Numbered from the stretch's first letter, positions 1-8,940 are shown. The stretch: 64,000 nt of DNA from Rhodovulum sp. MB263 (GCF_002073975.1 NZ_CP020384.1:3692001-3756000); one strand, 5' to 3'. Numbers and translations are program-made. The notes: generated by a model from the sequence alone, not told the origin.

Positions 1-1
1 C

Positions 2-133
2 GAGCGCGTCGACACCGTCATCGTCAACGAGATCCCGCCCTGGATCGTCCTCCTCGCCCTGATCGGATGGATCGCCCCCTCGCCAGGCGAGATCGGGCGG
101 CGGATCGGCGAAGCGGTCAGAAGAAAACACTGA
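2..133 (+). CDS. C-terminal fragment of a small membrane protein (gene enters from the left)
   Basis: The frame is open from the window edge and ends at TGA 131-133. The visible 43 residues hold one hydrophobic segment (IPPWIVLLALIGWIAP) followed by a short basic tail (GRRIGEAVRRKH). One short membrane span with a charged C-terminus is typical of small phage or island lysis-type proteins, but nothing here identifies a family. It belongs to the same accessory block as the type VI cargo genes that follow on the other strand. Confidence 0.45.
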   Translation, partial: ERVDTVIVNEIPPWIVLLALIGWIAPSPGEIGRRIGEAVRRKH

Positions 134-233
134 GCCTTATGACCTCAGTCTGTGCAACGCCAAATGGCGGAACAGGAAAGTTGCGTGAGCGATCAATCAC
201 ATTGCGTCCCTGATCAAAACGAGCACAAAGCCT

Positions 234-1166
234 TCAATGAATGATTTGCCACTGCCCCGTCTGGTCCTTCCAGAAATAGAGGAACAGGCTTGCTTCTTGC
301 TCGGCTTCGGAATTCCAATACCGGATTGGAAGAGGCAACAGAGCAGCAAGGCGGCCGTGACCATAGAGTTGCACGGTGCTTTCATCGGCATCGAACGGAC
401 GGAGCGTGAACCCGGCTTCCCCGGAAAGCAACGCCTCATACCCGGAGGCATAATATTCGTCGTCGCTGGCACCAACGCCCCCAGCAAGACGATGGATATA
501 GGGGGCCAGAGCCATTCTGGCGGCGCGCTCTCCTTGTGAAAGGGCGGAGTGCACCTTCATATATTCGCCAGAAAGTTCTCTTCGAAGTTCGGGCGTGAGC
601 TCAAGAATCTGCGCGGACTGCCATGCGTCCTGCGGGAAGTTGATCATCACGTTTGCTGTCACCGTCCACGTGTTCCAGCTATCGGTTGTGCCGTCGCCAG
701 CCGTCTGGTGTATATTGGAGATTGTGGCCGTGGGCTGCCCCGTGCCTGTCATTTGGGTAATCTCGACCTTGTCCGGATCATTCTGCGAAGCAGCTACGGT
801 TACATCGAACACAAAATCCGATCCCTGAAACAGCTCGGGCAAGGTTCCGGCTGGCCAGGAATGCAGCCGAAGATGAAGACTTGGCGTCCACTCCGAGTTC
901 GGCTTGAATTTCAAAGAGAAAGATATGGTATTTTGACCTTTGGTGAAGGCCTCATTCAATGTCAGCTGCGTTGTGATCTGAGCGTCGGTGCTCAGAGGAG
1001 TCTGCGGATCCAAGATCGGGACATCATTCACCCTGAAATCGAGCATGGCGGCGCTCAGATTCAGATCAATCCCAAGAGCTGTCTCCGAAGGGGCGAGTTC
1101 ATTTGCCATCATTGTGCTCCCTGACATCATCAAGCTTATCGTCAAAACCAGTTTAAAAATCCGCAT
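234..1166 (-). CDS. Secreted protein of unknown family, candidate immunity partner of the preceding large protein
   Basis: 310 residues. An N-terminal signal peptide is clear: basic MRIFK, a hydrophobic stretch to about residue 18, and a likely cleavage near MMA-NE. The mature part is beta-rich with no motif I recognise. A helical stretch rich in Leu and Arg lies near residues 185-225 and the C-terminus reads YFWKDQTGQW. Its ATG overlaps the end of the upstream gene by 14 bases, so the two are translationally coupled. A periplasm-directed protein coupled to a putative type VI effector is the usual layout of an immunity gene; that role is inferred from context only. Base composition is lower in GC than the chromosome to the right. 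Confidence 0.75.
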   Translation of the reverse strand: MRIFKLVLTISLMMSGSTMMANELAPSETALGIDLNLSAAMLDFRVNDVPILDPQTPLSTDAQITTQLTLNEAFTKGQNTISFSLKFKPNSEWTPSLHLRLHSWPAGTLPELFQGSDFVFDVTVAASQNDPDKVEITQMTGTGQPTATISNIHQTAGDGTTDSWNTWTVTANVMINFPQDAWQSAQILELTPELRRELSGEYMKVHSALSQGERAARMALAPYIHRLAGGVGASDDEYYASGYEALLSGEAGFTLRPFDADESTVQLYGHGRLAALLPLPIRYWNSEAEQEASLFLYFWKDQTGQWQIIH

Positions 1167-2802
1167 CGTAGAACACCTCTTCTTTTCGTATTGGGACTTC
1201 CTTTTTCCCCTGTGTGCTCATATTGACGATTCCGAAGCCACGAACCTTCACCTCTGCAGCAACGTTAACCTTAATTCCATTCCATCCAACTTTTGCATTC
1301 AACTTCTTATCGCTTTGTGGTGAATTTATTGTTTGTAGTGCCGCTGTGATCTTTGATCTTGCGCGTCCTGATGCGGAAAAGGTACTCTCCACAATGTAGG
1401 CTTTTCCTTCCGCCTTCACGATAGCAGCGATCGAAATCTCGAGAGATCCAGACACCTCTCCCTTGCCCGACCATCTCGTTTCATTGACTTTGCGGGATAT
1501 AACCACGTTGGCATCTCCCAGAGTGCCAGTGATAGTTAAGGTGACAGCCGCATGTGCAGAAAGGTGAGCGTTGCTATCCCTTTCTCCGATACCTTTTGCC
1601 GTCACCTCTCGCGCTTTGCGAAGAGCTTCAGCAAATCCGGGAGCCACACCGTTGGCTGCAGTCAAAAGTGCATCAATAATATCGAGCTTGGCTTCAATAC
1701 CGATCAGAGGAGCAAAGCCCATTGTGACATTCGCGTCGATTCCAACCGCAGTCGGGTCGGAGGGATGCTCGACCAGTTTGAATTTGCTGGTGCCAAGATC
1801 GACCTTGTGGAACACGGAGATCGAAGAATGTGTGGAATTTTCGCTGGTTCTCGCCCCCTCACCAGTCAAGCCTTGAAGTTTGGAGAGCGTTTTGTCGAGA
1901 AACGGAACGAGGGATCGGGAATGGTTTTCCGGATCGGTTTTGCTCTCTCCCTCACCCTCGATGGAAAAGGTCGTTGCCCCGAAGGTACCGTCGAGTTTTC
2001 CTGTCAGGGCAACGCTAGGAACAAAGGTAAAGTCCGTGTAGTAGGTGCCTTTGATCTCGTATCCAAAACTTGCAGCCGTCCACTCGAGTCTGGGATAAAC
2101 TTGAAGCACGCTGTTGAACGTTGTCTCGCCACTGCAGGTGTCGAGCTTCAGTGAATAGTTTGTTCCAATCTTCTCCAGATCCCCCAGTAGCGTGTACTTC
2201 GTGGCGTTGACAAATCTTTCAATGTCCGTCTGGCCCAGATCTGTATCTCCGGGGTAGGCAAGCTTGATTTCATAGTCTTCTGCGGTCTTCTCTTCGGTCT
2301 CACCACCTTCCATTTTGATCAGCGATTTCGGCATCTGCTTTGGCATGATGCAGTCGCCATGGGGCGTCCTGTCGAGTGTCACCTTCAATAGATCGTATCC
2401 AGAGGAGCCACCTTGGTCTGCAACAAGCACGAGCTTGCAATTCGTTTGCCCATTCGCCTTTTCCTCCTGAGGTAGGGTGAGGCGCGCGTCGCTATGCGAG
2501 CAGCCAAGCGTTATCGAGTTCACGCAGCAAGGCATAGCCGCCGCACAATCGCATCCCGCTTTGCCTTGGGGCTGATCGTGCACCGCTTCAGCTGGCGGAA
2601 TGGCGCCATCCGAACTCATCGGCTCGCCGCCGTTGGACAGATAATCCTGATACTGATTTTGCGCCGTAATTTGGCTGACCGTTTCCCCCTGGGCACGGGC
2701 ATTGGCAATCGACCGCATGGTTTGCAGGGGGGAAGAGAATTTGCCAGGATGCGCACCGACCAGCGCTTCAATATCATCTATTGTCGGAACATAATATTTC
2801 AT
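1153..2802 (-). CDS. Large protein of unknown family, candidate type VI secretion effector
   Basis: 549 residues from ATG 2802, chosen because TAAGGAG lies 9 bases upstream; an in-frame start at 2832 would add 10 residues. No signal peptide. Residues 1-60 form a helical N-terminal part (KYYVPTIDDIEALVGAHPG). A Cys cluster follows at about 84-101 (GCDCAAAMPCC, then TLGCSH). A long beta-rich region runs to the C-terminus, interrupted near 355-395 by an Ala/Leu-rich helix that could be amphipathic. No catalytic motif is visible. It lies just downstream of a DUF4123 gene, the class of chaperone that loads effectors onto VgrG, and overlaps a secreted protein gene. The effector role is inferred from this order. 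GC is roughly 50 percent, well below the rest of the window, suggesting transfer. Confidence 0.75.
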   Translation of the reverse strand: MKYYVPTIDDIEALVGAHPGKFSSPLQTMRSIANARAQGETVSQITAQNQYQDYLSNGGEPMSSDGAIPPAEAVHDQPQGKAGCDCAAAMPCCVNSITLGCSHSDARLTLPQEEKANGQTNCKLVLVADQGGSSGYDLLKVTLDRTPHGDCIMPKQMPKSLIKMEGGETEEKTAEDYEIKLAYPGDTDLGQTDIERFVNATKYTLLGDLEKIGTNYSLKLDTCSGETTFNSVLQVYPRLEWTAASFGYEIKGTYYTDFTFVPSVALTGKLDGTFGATTFSIEGEGESKTDPENHSRSLVPFLDKTLSKLQGLTGEGARTSENSTHSSISVFHKVDLGTSKFKLVEHPSDPTAVGIDANVTMGFAPLIGIEAKLDIIDALLTAANGVAPGFAEALRKAREVTAKGIGERDSNAHLSAHAAVTLTITGTLGDANVVISRKVNETRWSGKGEVSGSLEISIAAIVKAEGKAYIVESTFSASGRARSKITAALQTINSPQSDKKLNAKVGWNGIKVNVAAEVKVRGFGIVNMSTQGKKEVPIRKEEVFYDADF

Positions 2803-2816
2803 GAAACGCGCACTCC

Positions 2817-3749
2817 TTACAATCGATTCCAAATGTCCAAGTCCTGGGAGGCGTCTGCGGGAAATGGTTTGTCGCCTGCAGTCGTGTACCAGTTTTGCAA
2901 AGCGATAAATGTTTCACGAACCGAGACTCGCCTTCGCGTCAAAACCTCTCGCGCTCCCGGATGAGTTTCGTCGAAGGTGGGGCCGAATTTCAGCATGCAT
3001 TTCGCGAACAGCCTAATTTGACGCACGGACGTCAGGCCATATCTTTCGGCGCGCGAAGCAGCCTCCGCTGCGATGTCAAGAATTTCGGCGTCTGACCTGT
3101 GTCTGGCAGTGAAATGCAACTCACGCGCCAGTTTTCGTTCGGCTCTTCTGGCTTGCAGATTCTCAAAGCGCCGATACTCAACCATTCCGATCTGAAAGCT
3201 CTGAGAACCCTTTCCGGGCGGCTCTTCTGGCGGGGTAGGGAGCGTCAAAAATTTTGATCGGAAAGAATCATGATGGGCCAAGGGCGAGAGCCCGCATCTT
3301 TCACCGAGAAGAGGTGACAACGGAATTGCAAGCCTGCCGAACGGGCGCATGAACATCCGGAGTTTATCTGCCTCAAGCGCATGACCAAGATCGAACAACA
3401 CGCGAGGATCATAGAAACGGAAATAAACCGGAGCCTCATTCTGCGGAGTCTTCAGCATCGTGTAGCGTCGAAAATGTGCGCGCAAATCTCGCATTGGCCA
3501 GTGAGATGTGAAGATGAATCCCCAATGCGTATCGTTTGGCAGGAAAGACGCCATCTCGGAGATTCTGTCATCCATCTGGATCATCCACGGGGCATGGAGG
3601 GGCTGCTTCTGACCCGTTTCGCGATAAAAGCAACAGTGCTCGGTTCCCTCAAGAAACTGCGGGAGATCGGGACAATTCACCCCATCCAGAACAAGCCATG
3701 CGGGAGAGTCTTTGGATGATAAAATCTGACTTATCGTTACACCGGCCAT
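2817..3749 (-). CDS. DUF4123 protein, type VI effector chaperone (Tap/TEC family)
   Basis: 310 residues. The N-terminal 140 or so residues match DUF4123: an opening strand AWLVLDGVNCPDL, the WGFIFTSHWPMRDLRAHFRRY segment with the conserved His-Leu-Arg pattern, and the hallmark YFRFYDPRVL at about 127-136. DUF4123 proteins bind a cognate effector in the cytoplasm and help mount it on the VgrG spike. The C-terminal half is charged and helical, and in this family it often contacts the cargo. The ATG lies two bases after the apparent ancestral vgrG stop, and the next gene follows with a short gap, so this was a vgrG-chaperone-effector-immunity operon. The gene is intact although vgrG is not. Confidence 0.88.
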   Translation of the reverse strand: MAGVTISQILSSKDSPAWLVLDGVNCPDLPQFLEGTEHCCFYRETGQKQPLHAPWMIQMDDRISEMASFLPNDTHWGFIFTSHWPMRDLRAHFRRYTMLKTPQNEAPVYFRFYDPRVLFDLGHALEADKLRMFMRPFGRLAIPLSPLLGERCGLSPLAHHDSFRSKFLTLPTPPEEPPGKGSQSFQIGMVEYRRFENLQARRAERKLARELHFTARHRSDAEILDIAAEAASRAERYGLTSVRQIRLFAKCMLKFGPTFDETHPGAREVLTRRRVSVRETFIALQNWYTTAGDKPFPADASQDLDIWNRL

Positions 3750-3751
3750 GA

Positions 3752-4328
3752 TTATACTTCGTCTTTAAGCGGGAATTGGCGGCCGGGTCGGAATGCCGCG
3801 CGCTGAGGCACGGGTCCTCGCCGCCGGTTCCCGGCACCGGATCTCCCTCCAGCACCGCCCGGCTGCCCGCCCCGAGCGTCGCGATATCTCCCTCGGCCTC
3901 GAAGCTGTGGTCCTGGCCGCGTTCGTCCGCGGCGCGCCCGCATGGGCAGAGGCCGACAGCAGCTCGGTGAGGATCTCGACCACGGTCTTGTTGCTGAAGA
4001 TCAGCTGGTTACGGCGGAGGCTCGCAAGGAAAGCCCTAGGACGCAGCCGGTAGCGATGGCCATTATCGCCCGAGCCCAGCCAGCGGGCCTCGGTGACGAC
4101 GCCATCGAAGGGCCGCTCTCCCTCGCGGGTGGTGGGGGTAATGGTGGCATGGGGGCCAATCAGCCGGTCGAAATCGACAGCGGTCGGGGCGGCCAGACAA
4201 TCGGCGGAACAGTCGAACAGCGCGTTCAGATGGTCGGTGCCTTCAAACCGGCGCAGCACCAGAACGTCCTGCCCCAGCACCGTGGGACTCCGGCCCATGC
4301 GGGCGTCCCGACGAAAGAAGCCACTCAT
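3752..4328 (-). pseudogene. vgrG remnant (type VI spike protein), internally deleted and frameshifted
   Basis: From ATG 4328 the frame gives about 135 residues like the N-terminus of VgrG (phage gpD-like base): SGFFRRDARMGRSPTVLG, then FEGTDHLNALFDCSADC and FDGVVTEARWLG. After TELLSASAHAG near 3945 it leaves family-like sequence. A second frame then carries FEAEGDIATLGAGSRAVLEG, resembling the end of a VgrG, and a third gives AAFRPGRQFPLKDEV with TAA at 3752, two bases before the DUF4123 start. VgrG is normally 600 residues or more, so the central gp5/beta-helix part is gone and at least two frameshifts are present. It cannot make a working spike. Confidence 0.8.
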
Positions 4329-4845
4329 GAAATACCCTCTCGAATTCCCGCCAAGGTAGTGAGGTAGGTCCTCTGCTGGCAACCCCACGCAGCTGCTTGC
4401 GCTGAAGGGCTCAGCCCCACCGGCAGCATCATGCCGATTGGCAGAGTGGCGAGGCTGATGAGGGGACCAGACTGAGCCTTGGCAAGATCAGGTGTCGAGC
4501 TCGTCCGCAGAAGCCATAAGGGAGAGATTTCCGGCGTCCCGAGCCGCGCCAGATCTGCCGCTTAGCCTCCTAGGTCTGGCCGCTTGGATTCGGTTTTCTG
4601 GCGCTCCACAGGCGCAGGCGCCAGGGTTGCCTATTGTGGATCCGGAGCACATCGGGACCAGGACCTCAAGGCCGTCATCGGTGCAGACCAAGTGGCAGCG
4701 GCTGTGGGGAAAGCATCAGCCATCATGCGTCACCCTGCAGTGCGAGCCGCAAAGATTGCGCAAAGAAACTCCGGCAACGAAACCGCGCGGAACAGGGTAA
4801 AAAGCGGATCAAATAGGGGGAACAGCACGAACATCGTGCTTGGTG
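4329..4845. other. Non-coding stretch between the vgrG remnant and the tRNA fragment
   Basis: Short frames exist on the plus strand, for example 4584-4913, but none has a family-like sequence or a convincing ribosome binding site. I see no RNA gene, insertion sequence end or repeat here. It is probably decayed island DNA. Confidence 0.4.
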
Positions 4846-4895
4846 CTGTCTTCGGGAGGCAGGGGCCGGAGGTTCGAATCCTCTCACTCCGACCA
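4846..4895 (+). other. 3' half of tRNA-Pro(CGG): island attachment site
   Basis: The 50 bases fold as the 3' half of a tRNA: anticodon stem CTGTC with GGCAG around loop TTCGGGA (anticodon CGG), variable bases GGGCC, T stem GGAGG/CCTCT around TTCGAAT, then the acceptor strand CACTCCG, A and CCA. The 5' half (acceptor CGGAGTG, D arm) is absent upstream. A tRNA 3' end without its 5' half is the usual scar at one end of an island inserted by a tyrosine integrase. In this orientation the intact tRNA-Pro should lie to the left, outside the window, if the left block is the island. Confidence 0.82.
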
Positions 4896-4948
4896 ATAAA
4901 ATCAGCGGCTTAGAGTTTCACGAAAATTCCCGCTGCAAAGAAACCCCC

Positions 4949-5560
4949 TCATTTCCAGCCATCCAGAGCCTTTGCTGTGGCTTCCTGGAAGCTCGGGTGG
5001 TGGTGCAGGTATACCGATTCGAGCGTTGCGACGGTGGTCCCGAAGAAGCCCGCAGCATCCGCGAGCGGGACGCCCTTGTGCATCGCCCATGTGACCGCGG
5101 TGTGCTTGAGAGTGTGGGGCGTCACTCCGGGCAGATCGGCCTCGCGGATGGCCCGACGCCAGGCGGTCTTGATCGACCCGACGCGAGGCCCCTCATACTC
5201 GACGACCCACTCCCTGTTTCGTTTCCACCGCCACGCATGGGCGAGCAGCTTCCGAGGCATCCGAACGGGCGGGCGCCTCTTCTTCGTCTCCCGCATGTCC
5301 TCGGCCTTGCGGTAGAGAACGCCCCGCTCGGTATCGATCCAGCCTCCGGCGGTGTGGGGCGCGAGATCGCCTCTTTCCTGGTGCCGGTATAGAGCGCCAC
5401 GAGGATGAAGGGTGCGAGGTGCCGGGATTTCGGATGGTTCCTCGCCGCCCGCAGCAGCCGTGCTGCCTCGGCACGCGTCAGCCAGCGATCGCGCGGGGCC
5501 CTCCACGACAGCAGGCGTTGCAAGAGACCCCGGGCGTGACCTCCAGGGCCAGAGCTCATC
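4949..5560 (-). pseudogene. Tyrosine site-specific integrase, frameshifted remnant
   Basis: The C-terminal catalytic part reads to TGA 4949: TERGVLYRKAEDM, then TPHTLKHTAVTWAM (box II HxxR-like region, here HTLKHT) and ESVYLHHHP with the expected Tyr nucleophile. The segment before it (RDRWLTRAEAARLL, FILVALYTGTRKEAI) is in a different frame, with the shift near 5365 and several residues missing at the junction. Farther upstream the N-terminal DNA-binding part is not recognisable in one frame. The gene sits 54 bases from the tRNA-Pro scar, as integrases do, but is almost certainly inactive, so the island is probably fixed. Confidence 0.8.
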
Positions 5561-6096
5561 TTGACGGTCAGAGGATGACGGTCGCGGCAAGGCAGGCTGC
5601 AAATGGGACTGGACCGCCGCAACGGTCGCGCCGCGTTGCCGGGAAAGCCGATCCCTGAGGGCGGCGAAACGGGTGCCGATCCGGGTATCCTTGCGGTGGA
5701 GCCCGCGGTTATATTGCGCCTTCCGCTTGCATTTCCTGCGCGGTGGGAGGGAAGGTCTCCGTCAAAGCGCGGACCGGCGGGTTGCGCCGATCCAGCCTCG
5801 GCATCGCGATGGAGGCAAGGGATTGTCCCCCGGAGCATTTTTCAACCCGCCGCCCCGACATTGGGAGGCATCTGGCTGCAGGCCGGGCAGGCAGGATCAG
5901 AGGCGAAGGCCGCGATCCGAAAATGGATTCCCTTTCGCAGTCCCGCGCGCCCCCCCCAACCGGAACGGCGCTCCGGGCGGAGAAAGGGCATCATTCATCC
6001 CGATGACCAAAAGCAGCGCATGGCTCGCTGTCCCTGTCCGATCCGCGGGGCCCGGTTGCCGCCTTTGCCCAGGGCTCAGGGTCCAGGGCCTGGGGC
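5561..6096. other. Region without a recognisable gene
   Basis: It should contain the degraded start of the integrase gene at its left. The remainder, up to the iolC stop, holds only short GC-rich frames that look like codon-bias shadows. A run of eight C residues lies near 5950. No RNA gene or mobile element end was recognised. Confidence 0.35.
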
Positions 6097-8016
6097 TCAG
6101 GCGGCCTTCGCCTGACGCGCAGCCTGCCAGCAGTCGATGAGCTCCTCGAAACGGCTTTGCATCCGCGCCTTCGCGACGTCATCGTCGATCTCGCCCGCCA
6201 GCCACGCCCGGGCCGCGGCGCCGAAGATGGTGCGGCCGACCGCGAAACCGCGCACATGGCTGCAGGCTGCGGCACGGGCGATGCTCTGGGTCAGGACATC
6301 GGCCGGGGCATCCAGGCCCAGGAGCAGCACGCCCCGGCACCAGCGGTCATTGCGCTCGATCACCGCGCTGACCCCGGCCCATCCGGCCGCGCTCTGGTCG
6401 GGCAGCTTCCACCAGTCGGGGCGGATGCCCTCGTCATAGATCTGCTGCATCGCCTCGGCGGTGGCGGTCTCGCCGCGCTTGCCTTCGGCCGTGCCGATCA
6501 CCTCGATCAGATATTCGTGGCGGCTGAGCCGCGCGGCCGAGGCCAGCCGGTGCAGCTGGTCGAGCTGGGTCCGGCGCAGGGCCTCGGGGTCGTCGGGATT
6601 GTAGAAGACGAGGCATTTGATGACGTGATCGCGGGGCCAGGAGGCGACCTCGGCGCCAAGCGAGGGCGCGCCCTCGAATTTCAGCGGGCGCGAGCCGGGC
6701 AGCTCGACCGGGCGGCCGATCCAGACGGCTTCCTTTTCGGCCCGGAACAGGGCCTGCCGACCATGGGTGCTGTCGAGCAGGGTGCCGAGCATGATGTCCG
6801 GGCGACGCGCGGCCAGAATCGCATCGAGCGCGAGATCCTTGAGCCGGGCGATCCGCGCCGGATCGGCGCCGCATTGCGCGGCCATGTCCTCGAGCTGGAC
6901 GCGATGGTCGATGGCGAAGGCGCAGACATTGTCCCAGTGGCCGCGCCGCGTGGTCGCCCAGTGGACATGTTCCAGATCGGCATCCTCGCGCAGCCGCGGG
7001 TTGACGACGCCGCGCTCGAGGAAGAACTGCAGCTCCTCCCAGCTGGGATAGGCGGGCGCGCAGCCATGCCGCGACACCGCGAAGGCACCGCAGGCATTGG
7101 CGATGCGGCAACATTCCTCAAGGGCCAGACCGCGCACATAGCCGCGCAGGAAGCCCGCCATGAAGCCGTCTCCGGCCCCCAGCACGTTGAAGACCTCGAC
7201 CGGGAAGCCCTGCGAGGAGATGCCCTCCTCGAGATCCTCGGGAATGGCATCGGGGAAGACGAGGCAGCCCTTCGGCCCGGTCTTGAGCACGATCATCGCC
7301 GCCGTGAGCTTGCGGATATTGACCAGCGCCTCGCGGGTATCGGTCGAACCTCCGGCGATGCGCACCTCGTCATCGGTGCCCACGACCACATCGCAGCCGG
7401 GCAGGATGGTCTGGACCCGTGCCGTCACCGCCGCATCGGCGACAAAGCGGATATCGCCGTCGCCCGCGCCCAGCAGCCCCCAGAGATTGGGGCGGTAATC
7501 GATGTCGAAGACCACCTTGCGCCCGGCCTCGCGCGCGATCCGCATCGCCTTGAACGAGGCGGCCTCGAGATGGGGCTTCGAGAAATGCGTTCCGGTGACG
7601 ACGATGGCAGCGGCCGAGCGGATGAAATCGGGGTCGATATCGGCCTCGGTCAGCGCCGCATCGGCGCAATCGGTGCGCACGAAGAGCAGCGGGAAGTTGC
7701 GGTCGTCCTCAAGGCCCAGAAAGGCCAGCGCCGTCAGCCGCTCGGGGTCGGTCGCAAGGCCGCGCGTCTCGACCCCCTCGGCCTCGAGCGTCTCGCGCAC
7801 GAAGCGACCCATCTGGTCATTGCCGACCCGGCTCAGAAGCGCGGTCTTCAGCCCCAGCCGGGCCCCGCCGATCGCGATATTGGTCGGGCAGCCGCCCACA
7901 TATTTCGAGAAGCTCCGGGCGTCTTCCATGCTGCAGCCGACCTGGTCGGCATAAAGATCCGCACAGGTCCGGCCAATGGTGATGATGTCGTAGATCGGAG
8001 AGGGCTGACTGGACAT
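6097..8016 (-). CDS. iolC: 5-dehydro-2-deoxygluconokinase fused to a DUF2090 aldolase-like domain
   Basis: 639 residues. The N-terminal part, about 1-325, is a PfkB-family sugar kinase: YDIITIGRTCADLY at the start, GGCPTNIAIGGARLG near 40-55, and the nucleotide/catalytic signature NVLGAGDGFMAGF near 293. The C-terminal part, about 335-630, matches DUF2090, related to the aldolases that split 2-deoxy-5-keto-gluconate 6-phosphate. The fused form is common in alphaproteobacteria and would phosphorylate 5-dehydro-2-deoxygluconate in myo-inositol breakdown. It follows the RpiR regulator by 9 bases and is probably co-transcribed with it. No other inositol genes are in the window. Confidence 0.9.
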   Translation of the reverse strand: MSSQPSPIYDIITIGRTCADLYADQVGCSMEDARSFSKYVGGCPTNIAIGGARLGLKTALLSRVGNDQMGRFVRETLEAEGVETRGLATDPERLTALAFLGLEDDRNFPLLFVRTDCADAALTEADIDPDFIRSAAAIVVTGTHFSKPHLEAASFKAMRIAREAGRKVVFDIDYRPNLWGLLGAGDGDIRFVADAAVTARVQTILPGCDVVVGTDDEVRIAGGSTDTREALVNIRKLTAAMIVLKTGPKGCLVFPDAIPEDLEEGISSQGFPVEVFNVLGAGDGFMAGFLRGYVRGLALEECCRIANACGAFAVSRHGCAPAYPSWEELQFFLERGVVNPRLREDADLEHVHWATTRRGHWDNVCAFAIDHRVQLEDMAAQCGADPARIARLKDLALDAILAARRPDIMLGTLLDSTHGRQALFRAEKEAVWIGRPVELPGSRPLKFEGAPSLGAEVASWPRDHVIKCLVFYNPDDPEALRRTQLDQLHRLASAARLSRHEYLIEVIGTAEGKRGETATAEAMQQIYDEGIRPDWWKLPDQSAAGWAGVSAVIERNDRWCRGVLLLGLDAPADVLTQSIARAAACSHVRGFAVGRTIFGAAARAWLAGEIDDDVAKARMQSRFEELIDCWQAARQAKAA

Positions 8017-8025
8017 GGGACTTCC

Positions 8026-8913
8026 TCAGTCTTCGTTGTCGGATCGCAGTTCGGCGCAGAGCGTCCCGGCCCGGATGGCCAGGATCAGCGCCAGTGAGAT
8101 GGTCGCGTTGAGCGAGCGGAACCCGTCGACGCTGGCCTCCGAAAGCTGGAACCAGCAATCGGCGTGAATGAAAGGGGCGCGGGTCAGATCGGTGATGGCG
8201 ATGGTGCGCGCGCCGGCGGCCCGGGCCCGTTCGAAGGCCCCCACGGTCTCTTCGGCGCTGGGGCTGAACGAAAAGGCGACGAATGTGTCCTCGGGCGAGA
8301 TCATCACCATCTGCTGATCGAGCGTGCCGCCGCTGCCGTCGAGCAGGTTGGTCGGCACCTCCAGCCGCGAGAGGTTGTAGGCAAGATAGGTCGCGGCGGT
8401 GAAGGTGCGCTTGTGCGCCATCACATGGACGATCCGCGCCTCGGCCAGCATCCGGGCGGCGGCCTCGACCCGCTCGACAGGGGCGCCCTGGCGCAGCGCG
8501 CGCAGAGAGGCGATGCCCGCCTCGACGAAGCGGTCGGTCATCTCGGCGGTGTCGCGTGCGGCGCCGCTTTTGGCCAGATCGCGGATGCGGTCCTGATAGG
8601 GTGTGGAACTGGCCTGCAGCTGCGCCCGGAACACGGCCTGCATCTCGGAAAAGCCCGAATAGCCGAAATGCTGGGCGAAGCGGACGATGGCCGAGGGCGC
8701 GACGCCGATATCCTCGGCCAGCGTGGCAGCGGTGCGAAACGCCACCGAAGAGGGATCGCGAAGGACAAAATCCGCTATGAGTTTCAGGCGTTTGCTCAGA
8801 TCGCCATGGGCGTCCGCAATGGCTTCGCGCAAACTGTCGAAATCGGCCGCAGGCGCCGGATTCTCGCTGTCGGTGCTCATGGCCTGCGCTCCCCGTCCAT
8901 CTATTTGCGACAC
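8026..8913 (-). CDS. MurR/RpiR-family transcriptional regulator
   Basis: 295 residues from GTG 8913, which has a strong GGGAGGAG about 4 bases upstream; a shorter ATG start at 8880 is possible. Residues about 25-105 form the RpiR helix-turn-helix (FRTAATLAEDIGVAPSAIVRFAQHFGYSGFSEMQ). The C-terminal part is a SIS sugar-phosphate binding fold (VHVMAHKRTFTAATYLAYNLSRL, FVAFSFSPSAEETV, ARTIAITDL). These proteins sense phosphorylated sugars. Its position between iolC and the divergent dehydrogenase/TRAP operon suggests that it controls both and is itself autoregulated. It is plausibly an IolR-type regulator; the true ligand is unknown. Confidence 0.88.
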   Translation of the reverse strand: MSQIDGRGAQAMSTDSENPAPAADFDSLREAIADAHGDLSKRLKLIADFVLRDPSSVAFRTAATLAEDIGVAPSAIVRFAQHFGYSGFSEMQAVFRAQLQASSTPYQDRIRDLAKSGAARDTAEMTDRFVEAGIASLRALRQGAPVERVEAAARMLAEARIVHVMAHKRTFTAATYLAYNLSRLEVPTNLLDGSGGTLDQQMVMISPEDTFVAFSFSPSAEETVGAFERARAAGARTIAITDLTRAPFIHADCWFQLSEASVDGFRSLNATISLALILAIRAGTLCAELRSDNED

Positions 8914-8940
8914 GGTCTCCTCCCCCCGCTCGACAGCATT

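Noticed and set aside
4584-4913. 109-codon frame running into the tRNA-Pro fragment
   Set aside because: It reads through tRNA sequence, has no ribosome binding site and no family resemblance.
6157-8097. Open frame of 646 codons antisense to iolC
   Set aside because: Shadow of the kinase gene, with no start signal or family-like sequence.
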